Shown here: one piece after another, positions 1 through 7,006 of the stretch | Layout of the letters: the number at the start of each line of letters is the position of its first letter | Numbering within the stretch: position 1 is the stretch's first letter | Source of the DNA: JAVJSD01 sp040219575 | GTDB lineage: Bacteria; Planctomycetota; Planctomycetia; Pirellulales; Pirellulaceae | Reading direction: 5' to 3' | Length of the DNA stretch: 64,000 nucleotides | Assembly (NCBI GenBank): GCA_040219575.1 | Contig: JAVJSD010000006.1 | Coordinates: forward strand, 62,001 to 126,000 | Position numbers and translations under genes: made by a program | Notes under the pieces: generated by a model | What the model saw: only the letters and a program-made list of their open reading frames with translations | Databases searched by the model: none | What the model was told of the DNA's origin: nothing

Positions 1-1583
1 GCCATATTCTCCAAAGCCATGATCGAAGCCCAGTTGTAGCCGGTGCTCAGGCTGACATGACTGCCGTCTTCGTGAAACTGAACACTCAACACTTGCTCCC
101 AGCGACGCGCGGCTTCTTGCTCCCAACGTTTCGCTTCGGCGAACTCGGGAAGCATGAGGGCGTTTTGGAGCAGGGCCACGCAAGTGTGGGCGCCGCCATC
201 GTCGTGCGCGGCGAAGCTGCTGGGATTCATAATCAGTCGCGACTGCCGCAAGAATCCAAGCAGCACGTGGAAATGGGCTTCGTCGGTAAGACCGGGGGAC
301 TTGCGGAATACGTCGTACGCCGGCCACCACGTCATCTCGCAGCGACGGCCGATGTTGCTGGTGTTCAAGTAGCCGAGTTCGAACGTCGTGCCGTCCATCC
401 AGTTCAAGCCGCCGATGTCGGGGTTGCGAGGATGCAGAAACGGCTCCCGGGCCACCCAGTCCTGAACTTCCCGCGAGAAGCGCGCGGCGTAGCGCTCGTC
501 TTTCGTATCGGCGTACGCCTTTGCCAACGACACCCAGTGAAAATGCCGCGTCAAATGTCCACTGCAAAGATCCCAACGAATCACGCCGTTCTCATCGACG
601 AAGTTCTGTGGACGGCCTTCGCCGTCGATGTAGGAACTTTCCAACTTCGCGAACGGGCCCATTGTGCCGTAGCGATCTTCCAAGGCGGCGTCGGCGACTT
701 CACGATAGTTAACGCCGTGGTATTCCCGTTGAAATCCTGGGCCAATCGGCGTGGTGCGAGTTCGTAAATGTGCGAGGAGAAGTTTTCCGGCCGAGTCGCG
801 GTCATTCTTGGCGAGCGCAGCGGCTATTTTCGTCATTGCGGGATGCTGCAGATCGAGAGCATCGAGCACGATATCCCGTGCGGATGGATCGGCGGCCATA
901 GCCGGGCTTTCGATCTTCCGCACGTCAAGGCTCCGGAAAGTCGCCGTGTTTGAACGCGGCGTGGTTCCACCTGTGACGGCGTAGAAGCCAATCCGCCCCG
1001 GCGTGACTTTTCGCCCAACCGTAAACTCGAAGACCGGCCGATCGAAATGCTCAAAGTAAAACCGCAGATGGGTTCCATCCTCCCGCGGCGCCCCGATGAT
1101 GCGTAGCTTGTAATGCCCACCCGGAAGCGATGTAAACTCCCAAGGCTTCTGGTATTGGCGGTTGTCCACCCAACCGGCAGGCCGTGGCGACGGCTCACGG
1201 CGGAGTTCGTTGATTCCATCAATCCAGACGTCCCAGAACCCCGCCCTGGATCCCTCACGCAACTCGAAACAGATGCCTTGTTGACCGCGACTTGCCGACG
1301 CCTCCTTGACGTCGTTAGCGAGATTGATGGTCAAGCCGGCGATTGCCTGCGTGTCGCCGTCGGCTTTCACCGTGGGATCGATTTCGACCTGCACCAGGAA
1401 ACTTGCAGACTGCAGCGGATCGCCATCGACGAACTGCGTGCCTTGCCGTTGCGGCGTATTGGCTGTGGTCGTGATCTTAATCGGCGCAGGATCGTGTCGG
1501 GGCGCATCTGCCGTGGCGAGGCGTCCGCGAATCGCCAACATCAGCATCATTACCAGCAGCCAGCAGAGTTTTGTAGACTCCAT
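1..1583 (-). CDS. Secreted heparinase II/III-type polysaccharide lyase, N-terminal part (cut by window edge)
   Basis: I translated this frame by hand from an ATG at 1583 down to base 1: 527 codons with no stop, so the gene continues beyond the window. The N-terminus (MESTKLCWLLVMMLMLAIRG) is a signal peptide. Residues of about 40-230 form a beta-rich, concanavalin-like module (ending near FRSLDVRKIES). From about residue 240 the helical pattern matches the alpha-toroid domain of heparinase II/III lyases: GFQREYHGVNYREVAD, then the FHWVSLAKAYADT and QFHEDGSHVSLSTGYNW stretches. The family cleaves uronic-acid polysaccharides by beta-elimination in the periplasm or outside the cell. The C-terminal sheet domain lies outside the window. 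The gene follows purK by 32 bases on the same strand, but its function is unrelated to purine synthesis, so it may simply be read through. The start has only a weak ribosome site (GACGAGACG). Confidence 0.75.
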   Translation of the reverse strand, partial: MESTKLCWLLVMMLMLAIRGRLATADAPRHDPAPIKITTTANTPQRQGTQFVDGDPLQSASFLVQVEIDPTVKADGDTQAIAGLTINLANDVKEASASRGQQGICFELREGSRAGFWDVWIDGINELRREPSPRPAGWVDNRQYQKPWEFTSLPGGHYKLRIIGAPREDGTHLRFYFEHFDRPVFEFTVGRKVTPGRIGFYAVTGGTTPRSNTATFRSLDVRKIESPAMAADPSARDIVLDALDLQHPAMTKIAAALAKNDRDSAGKLLLAHLRTRTTPIGPGFQREYHGVNYREVADAALEDRYGTMGPFAKLESSYIDGEGRPQNFVDENGVIRWDLCSGHLTRHFHWVSLAKAYADTKDERYAARFSREVQDWVAREPFLHPRNPDIGGLNWMDGTTFELGYLNTSNIGRRCEMTWWPAYDVFRKSPGLTDEAHFHVLLGFLRQSRLIMNPSSFAAHDDGGAHTCVALLQNALMLPEFAEAKRWEQEAARRWEQVLSVQFHEDGSHVSLSTGYNWASIMALENM

Positions 1584-1615
1584 CGTCTCGTCCGTCTCAA
1601 GCCGGATGCGAATCG

Positions 1616-2800
1616 TCAACGAAGCTCCAAGGAGCGCGATTCAGTATACAACGGCGTTGCGCTGTTCGAGCTGAGATCGCGTCTTGCACGGAGCGCCAGG
1701 TCCGTGGCCGACGAGATGGAATCCGCCAAGGCCGTTAGGTGTCCCATTTTTCGTCCCTGCCGCGGCGCCCGTTTGCCGTAGAGGTGCAGTTTGACGCCAG
1801 GAGTTCGGCATGCTCCTCGCCAGTCTGGTTCACCGCTGCTCCAGAGGCCGCCCAGGAGATTGACCATCGCAGCGGGACAATGCTGCTTTGTGGAGCCAAG
1901 CGGCAGACCGCACACACTCCGCACCTGTTGCTCGAATTGACTCGTTACGTGAGCATCGATAGTGAGGTGTCCCGAGTTGTGCGGGCGCGGCGCCAGTTCG
2001 TTGATGAGCAACTCGCCGTCGCGTGTGACGAAGAACTCTACGCAGAGAACGCCCACCACGTCCAGTTTGTTCACGACTTCTCGAGCAATCTCAACCGCCG
2101 CCGAGGCGACTTTCGGCGGAACTCCGGCCGGCGACGTGGAGACATCGAGGATGTGGTTTCGGTGCACATTGACAATCGGATCATAACAAGCGATCTCACC
2201 ACTCGTTCCGCGGACCGCAACCACCGAGATCTCACGAGCGAAGTCGACCCAGCGTTCGAGGATCGCGGGCGTATTACCAAGCGCCCGCCACGCCAGCACC
2301 AGCTGAACCTGTGAGGCAACCTGGGCCTGCCCTTTGCCGTCGTAGCCCCATGCCGCGGTTTTCAGGACGGCGGGCAAGCCAAACTCGTCGCCCGCCACGT
2401 CGACCTCAGCCGAGCTTCGCACGGGTGTAAACGGTGTGACGGGCAGCCCTACCGATTGGAGAAAGGTCTTCTCGCGAAGGCGATTCTGGGTGGTGTGCAG
2501 CACCCACCCCGCTGGGCGGACAGGTGCGTGCCGACTGACGGCGTCCGTCGTCGCGGTCGGGACGTTTTCGAACTCGAAAGTCACCACGTCCACCCCTCGT
2601 GCGAACTCGGTGACGCGATCAAGGTCTTCGTAGTCGGCGCGAAACTCCACGTCCGCCACCTGGCCGGTCGGCGTGTCGTCATCTGGCGAGAGCACGTGGA
2701 CGCGGTATCCCATCTGTCGGGCGGCGATTGTGAACATTCGTCCCAATTGGCCGCTGCCCAGCACGCCGATCACGGCCCCCGGGAGGATGGTCTTGCTCAC
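1616..2800 (-). CDS. purK: 5-(carboxyamino)imidazole ribonucleotide synthase PurK
   Basis: 394 residues if translation begins at the GTG at 2800, which overlaps the purE stop in a GTGA arrangement typical of translational coupling. The protein then starts VSKTILPGAVIGVLGSGQLGRM, the standard PurK nucleotide-binding N-terminus; a longer reading upstream would only add low-complexity sequence antisense to nothing conserved. ATP-grasp features are clear: ENVPTAT, the YDGKGQ loop around residue 155, FVDFAREISVVAVR, and NELAPRPHNSGH near residue 265. PurK uses ATP and bicarbonate to carboxylate AIR to N5-CAIR in the cytosol. The next step, by PurE, is encoded immediately upstream. The bicarbonate substrate is of interest because genes for bicarbonate accumulation sit in the same run. 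Confidence 0.95.
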   Translation of the reverse strand: MSKTILPGAVIGVLGSGQLGRMFTIAARQMGYRVHVLSPDDDTPTGQVADVEFRADYEDLDRVTEFARGVDVVTFEFENVPTATTDAVSRHAPVRPAGWVLHTTQNRLREKTFLQSVGLPVTPFTPVRSSAEVDVAGDEFGLPAVLKTAAWGYDGKGQAQVASQVQLVLAWRALGNTPAILERWVDFAREISVVAVRGTSGEIACYDPIVNVHRNHILDVSTSPAGVPPKVASAAVEIAREVVNKLDVVGVLCVEFFVTRDGELLINELAPRPHNSGHLTIDAHVTSQFEQQVRSVCGLPLGSTKQHCPAAMVNLLGGLWSSGEPDWRGACRTPGVKLHLYGKRAPRQGRKMGHLTALADSISSATDLALRARRDLSSNSATPLYTESRSLELR

Positions 2801-3330
2801 GGCAGTCGATCTCCAAGCACCGCTTGTGTTTGTTCGTGATGGAAGACGCGCAACTGAGCGCGGAGTTGAGGATCGGTTGCGGCTAGCGTGCGAACGGCGC
2901 AAAGCGCGGCGTTTTTTGCGCCCGCCTCTCCGATGGCGAGAGCGGCCACCGGCACGCCGGCCGGCATCTGTACGATCGATAGCAGGGAGTCGAGTCCGTT
3001 AAGGGCCCGGCTTTGCACGGGGACGCCAAAAACAGGCACGAGGGTTTGGGCGGCGACCATGCCTGGCAAGTGCGCCGCACCACCCGCCCCCGCGATGATC
3101 ATGCGCAGCCCTCGGTCTTCGGCAGAGCGAGAGTACTCGCGAAGCAACTCCGGAGTGCGATGTGCGGAGACGATGCGACGTTCGTGCGGCACGTCGAAAC
3201 GTGCGAGCATCTCGACGGCGTGCCGCATCGTCTCCCAGTCTGATTTGCTTCCCATGATGACGCCGACGAGCGGCACGGCTTCCGCCTGTGCCTCGCGGCT
3301 GCGAGTTTCTTCCTGCGGCTCGACCACCAT
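2797..3330 (-). CDS. purE: N5-carboxyaminoimidazole ribonucleotide mutase PurE (class I)
   Basis: 177 residues. After a short charged N-terminal tail, VPLVGVIMGSKSDWETM is the PurE signature, followed by VSAHRTPELL and IIAGAGGAAHLPGMVAAQT, which hold the conserved substrate-binding and catalytic His residues of class I PurE. It converts N5-CAIR to CAIR in purine synthesis. The ATG at 3330 is preceded by AGGAGG only two bases away, so the GTG two codons later (VVEPQEE) could be the true start. It overlaps purK by four bases and lies 23 bases downstream of the carbonic-anhydrase-like gene. Confidence 0.95.
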   Translation of the reverse strand: MVVEPQEETRSREAQAEAVPLVGVIMGSKSDWETMRHAVEMLARFDVPHERRIVSAHRTPELLREYSRSAEDRGLRMIIAGAGGAAHLPGMVAAQTLVPVFGVPVQSRALNGLDSLLSIVQMPAGVPVAALAIGEAGAKNAALCAVRTLAATDPQLRAQLRVFHHEQTQAVLGDRLP

Positions 3331-3353
3331 CTCCTCCTGTTTTGAAAACCTGG

Positions 3354-3968
3354 TTACAGCGCCGCCGCCCGTTGCACGTCGCGTGCGTCGTACATCGGGT
3401 GAAGCGGTAGAAAGGCGCCGCTTTCGCGCTCATAGAGCGTGAACAGCCCGCTTTCGATGAGATAGAATACGCCGTGAACCCGCAGTCGCCGCTCGCTAAC
3501 CGCGGCGGCGATGGCGGGCAGCTTTTCGAGCGTCTCAAGTTGCTCGATCACGAACCGCCGTCCTCGCTCGTTCATCGCCTCGCGCTGGCGCACCCGGCCG
3601 AGCAGCGCGTCGGCTGCGGTGGGAGACGGCCGGCGAGCGTCGAGCTCGGCGGGAAGACCGGCGCACATCGAATGGCCGCAGACGACGACATCGTGCACGC
3701 GGAGTTGCTCGACGGCGTACTCGATGCCGCGCTCGGGGGCGCCCGGCACATCGGCGTGGGGCGCCGCATCCTCCGTCACGCGGCCGCCGTGGCTGCGGAG
3801 CACGAGCGGCGATTCGGTCTCCCAAAGCTGGGCGAGCGCTCGATCCATGACCGCATCGGTGCAGACGATCCACAGACTGTCGGCAGCGGTCTGTTGCGAT
3901 TTGGCGCGGGCCTGGTCCCGTAAACTTCCGACGGCCCAATTCGAAGCTTCAGCGCGAGCGGTCCACAT
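3354..3968 (-). CDS. Beta-carbonic-anhydrase-like protein with altered active-site dyad
   Basis: 204 residues. The four zinc ligands of beta-class carbonic anhydrases can be located: Cys36 and Asp38 in CTDAVMD, and His99 and Cys102 in VVVCGHSMCAG. The family motif is normally C-x-D-x-R, where the Arg pairs with the Asp to open the zinc site; here that position is Val40. Zinc binding is therefore likely, but normal CO2 hydration is uncertain. The length and the C-terminal half (RLRVHGVFYLIESG) fit the family. It lies 32 bases after cysNC and 23 before purE, in the same run as dabA/dabB. It could be a true enzyme using another base, or a bicarbonate or sulfur-species binding paralogue. Family membership is firm; activity is inferred and doubtful. 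Confidence 0.8.
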   Translation of the reverse strand: MWTARAEASNWAVGSLRDQARAKSQQTAADSLWIVCTDAVMDRALAQLWETESPLVLRSHGGRVTEDAAPHADVPGAPERGIEYAVEQLRVHDVVVCGHSMCAGLPAELDARRPSPTAADALLGRVRQREAMNERGRRFVIEQLETLEKLPAIAAAVSERRLRVHGVFYLIESGLFTLYERESGAFLPLHPMYDARDVQRAAAL

Positions 3969-4000
3969 AACGGTTCTCCGGTTGAGGTGGTGAAATCGGT

Positions 4001-5980
4001 TCAGTCATTCAGCGCGTCGGTGGTCGCATCGTTTTCTCCTTCCATGGCGGCGAGCCGCGGCAGCAGCCACCCGTGGAGCGCTTCGAGGCACCGCTCGGCC
4101 GACCACTGATCGGTGGGAAGCACCAGGTCGGCGTCGGTGGGCGGTTCGTAGGGTGCGGTGACCCCGGGGAAGTTGACGATCTCGCCGCGCTCCGCCGCCT
4201 GGTAGCGACCGCTCAAGTCGCGGTCGCGGCACACCTCCGGCGATGCGGAAAGATGGACGTGCAAGAGGCGGCGCTGGCCGATCACCTGCTTCGCCTTCCG
4301 GCGCACATCCGCCTCGGGAGCGACGAAGGCGGCGATGCAAATCATGCCGGCGTCGTTGAGCAGCCGGGCGATTTCGGCGGCGCGGCGCAGGTTCTCCGAC
4401 CGTTCCTCGGCCGAGAAACCGAGATCGCGGCTGATGCCGTGCCGCAGGTTCTGGCCGTCGAGCATCGTCACGCTGTAGCCCGCGTCGAACAGTCGCTCTT
4501 CGAGCGCGAAGCCGAGGGTCGTCTTGCCGGCGCCGCTCAGCCCCGTCAAGAGCAGCGTCGCCGCGGCGTGGCCATAGCGCTGTCGGCGTTGTCTCGACGT
4601 GATGCGGCTCGGAGTGATCTGCAACTGCTGGCTGCGGAGATTCACGTTCCAGTGGTTCCCCGCCAGCGCGTCCGATTCCGGGGCGAGGATCATTCCCGCA
4701 GCAACGGTCTCGTGCGTCACCCGGTCCACCAGGATGAATGCGCCGGTGCGGCGGTTGTGGCGGTACGCGTCGTAGGCGATCGGCGCATGCAGCACGATCC
4801 GGCAGCAGCCGATTTCGTTCAGTTGCAGCGAACTCGCTTCCACCCAGTTCAGTGTGTTCACGTCGATGCGGTAAGAAAGATGTTCGACTTCGGCGGTGGT
4901 GCGGCTGGTGGTCTGCTTGAACCAGTACGATTTGCCCGGGACCAGCGGTTGCTGCGACATCCAGACCAGCGTCGCGTCGAACCGGCGCCCGACCTGCGGC
5001 GGTCGGTCCGCGTGGACGATCGTGTCGCCGCGGGCGACGTCGATTTCATCGTCGAGCGTCAAGGTGATCGCCGCACTGGCGCTGGCTCGAGTCAGTTCGC
5101 CGTCGAACGTGACAAGGGAGCGAACGCGCGTTTGCCGGCCGCCCGGCAACACCGCCACGCGATCGCCGGGCTTCACCATGCCCGACACGACGGTGCCGCT
5201 GTACCCGCGAAAGTCGGCGCTTGGGCGGACGACGCGCTGCACGGGGAAACGCAGTTCGCCGTGCGACTCCCCGCGGTCGAGCGGCACGTTCTCCAGCACA
5301 TGCAGCAGCGACGGCCCCTGGTACCAAGGGGTGTTGTCGCTCCGCTCCGCGACGTTGTCGCCCTGCAGTCCGGACAGGGGAAGGTAGTGCACTTCCTCGA
5401 CATCCAGACGCTGCACAAACGACTGGAACTCGGCGCGGATCTGCTCGAACACAAGCTGCTGGTAGTCGACCAGGTCCATCTTGTTCACGGCCAGAATCAG
5501 GCGCCGCACACCCAGCAATGAGGCGATGAAGCTGTGGCGGCGCGTCTGGGCCAGCATGCCCTTGCGGGCGTCGACCAGCACGATCGCCGCTTCGGCGCTC
5601 GAGGCGGCGGTGGCCATGTTGCGCGTGTACTGCTCGTGTCCCGGGCTGTCGGCGATGATGAATTTCCGCTTGGGCGTCTGGAAATATCGATAGGCCACGT
5701 CGATCGTGATGCCCTGCTTGCGCTCATCCTCCAGGCCGTCGACCAGCAACGCGGGATCGATCGCCTGCCCCACGGTTCCGTGTTTGGCGGAATCGCAGTA
5801 CAGCGCCGCCAACTGATCTTCGTAGACCGCCCCCGCGGCGAGCAGCAGTCGTCCGATGAGGGTGCTCTTGCCGTCGTCGACGCTGCCGCAGGTGACGAAC
5901 CGCAGCAGGTCTTTCCGCTCGTGCCGCGTCAGGAACTGCTGCGTCTCGGCGAGCGTTGTGGGGAGGCTGGCGGTGCTCAT
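4001..5980 (-). CDS. cysNC: Bifunctional sulfate adenylyltransferase large subunit / adenylylsulfate kinase CysNC
   Basis: 659 residues from the ATG at 5980 (MSTASLPTTLAETQQF). An upstream in-frame TTG at 6058 would add 26 Arg-rich residues and is unlikely. Residues of about 20-450 are the CysN GTPase: P-loop GSVDDGKSTLIGRL, switch motif DSPGHEQYTRNM, and NKMDLV for guanine specificity. Residues of about 470-650 are an APS kinase: P-loop GLSGAGKTT, LDGQNLRHGISRDLGFS, and the ENLRRAAEIARLL helix. Together with CysD it activates sulfate to APS and then phosphorylates APS to PAPS in the cytosol. The fused form is common in many bacteria. cysD ends 78 bases upstream and the carbonic-anhydrase-like gene begins 32 bases downstream. 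Confidence 0.95.
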   Translation of the reverse strand: MSTASLPTTLAETQQFLTRHERKDLLRFVTCGSVDDGKSTLIGRLLLAAGAVYEDQLAALYCDSAKHGTVGQAIDPALLVDGLEDERKQGITIDVAYRYFQTPKRKFIIADSPGHEQYTRNMATAASSAEAAIVLVDARKGMLAQTRRHSFIASLLGVRRLILAVNKMDLVDYQQLVFEQIRAEFQSFVQRLDVEEVHYLPLSGLQGDNVAERSDNTPWYQGPSLLHVLENVPLDRGESHGELRFPVQRVVRPSADFRGYSGTVVSGMVKPGDRVAVLPGGRQTRVRSLVTFDGELTRASASAAITLTLDDEIDVARGDTIVHADRPPQVGRRFDATLVWMSQQPLVPGKSYWFKQTTSRTTAEVEHLSYRIDVNTLNWVEASSLQLNEIGCCRIVLHAPIAYDAYRHNRRTGAFILVDRVTHETVAAGMILAPESDALAGNHWNVNLRSQQLQITPSRITSRQRRQRYGHAAATLLLTGLSGAGKTTLGFALEERLFDAGYSVTMLDGQNLRHGISRDLGFSAEERSENLRRAAEIARLLNDAGMICIAAFVAPEADVRRKAKQVIGQRRLLHVHLSASPEVCRDRDLSGRYQAAERGEIVNFPGVTAPYEPPTDADLVLPTDQWSAERCLEALHGWLLPRLAAMEGENDATTDALND

Positions 5981-6058
5981 GTTGGTCGTCGGCGGTTGAA
6001 ACAAGAAAGTTTGTAGGAACAGGCAACGATGCCGGCGGCGCCCGGTCCGCCGTTCCAA

Positions 6059-7006
6059 TCAGAAGTATCCTTCGCGCTTCTTGCGCTCCATGGCGGCCTC
6101 TTCGTCGCGGTCGATCGCACGTCCTTGCCGCTCAGAGGTATGCGCCGTGAGCAGTTCCTGCACGATGCCGAGAACGGTGTCGGCCTGTGACGGGACGGCG
6201 CCGGTTACCGGATAGCAGCCGAGGGTGCGGAATCGCACCATCCGCGTATCGGGCTGTTCGCGCTCATGCAGACGCATCCGCTCGTCGTCGACCAGGATCC
6301 AGTCGCCGTCGCGCTTCACGACCGGCCGCGGCGCCGCGAAGTAGAGCGGCACGATTGGAATGCTCTCCAGCAGGATGTATTGCCAGACGTCGAGTTCGGT
6401 CCAGTTGGAAAGGGGAAACACGCGAATGCTTTCGCCCCGGTGGACCCAGGTGTTGTACAGGTCCCACAACTCGGGCCGCTGGTTCTTGGGGTCCCAGCGA
6501 TGCTTCTGATCGCGGAACGAGAAGATGCGCTCCTTCGCCCGGCTGCGCTCTTCGTCGCGGCGGCCGCCTCCGAGCGCCGCGTCGAAGCCGTGCATGTCGA
6601 GCGCCTGTTTGAGCGGCTGCGTGCGCATCACGTCGGTGTAGACGCGGCTGCTGTAATCGAACGGGTTGACGCCCGCGCGGGCCCCTTCGTCGTTGATGTG
6701 CACGATCACCTCCAGGCCGAGTTCTTTCCGCACGTACTTGTCGCGGAAGGCGATCATCTCGCGGAATTCCCAGGTGGAGTCGATGTGCAACAGGGGGAAG
6801 GGTGGCTTCTCGGGGTAGAACGCCTTGCGGGCCAGGTGCAGCATCACGCTGGAGTCTTTGCCGATCGAATACAGCAACACGGGCTTCTCGAATGCCTCGG
6901 CGGTCTCGCGAAAGATGTGGATGCTCTCCGCCTCCAACTGGCGAAGATGCGTGGTGCGCGGTTCAACTTCGGCCGGAGGCGCGGCAGCAGCGAGGGCGGC
7001 GGTCAT
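6059..7006 (-). CDS. cysD: Sulfate adenylyltransferase small subunit CysD
   Basis: 315 residues, the usual CysD length. The PP-loop motif appears as YSIGKDSSVMLHLARKAF near residue 46, followed by PLLHIDSTWEFREMI, the IDRDEEAAMERKKREGYF C-terminus and GRRDEERSRAKERIFSFR, all diagnostic for ATP sulfurylase small subunits. It forms APS from ATP and sulfate with the CysN GTPase. Its ATG at 7006 overlaps the dabA stop (ATGA), so its translation is probably coupled to that of the bicarbonate-accumulation protein, which is unexpected. Confidence 0.96.
   Translation of the reverse strand: MTAALAAAAPPAEVEPRTTHLRQLEAESIHIFRETAEAFEKPVLLYSIGKDSSVMLHLARKAFYPEKPPFPLLHIDSTWEFREMIAFRDKYVRKELGLEVIVHINDEGARAGVNPFDYSSRVYTDVMRTQPLKQALDMHGFDAALGGGRRDEERSRAKERIFSFRDQKHRWDPKNQRPELWDLYNTWVHRGESIRVFPLSNWTELDVWQYILLESIPIVPLYFAAPRPVVKRDGDWILVDDERMRLHEREQPDTRMVRFRTLGCYPVTGAVPSQADTVLGIVQELLTAHTSERQGRAIDRDEEAAMERKKREGYF

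Noticed and set aside
4073..5521. A 482-codon open frame opposite cysNC
   Set aside because: It is antisense to a protein with GTPase and APS-kinase motifs and has the typical composition of shadow frames.
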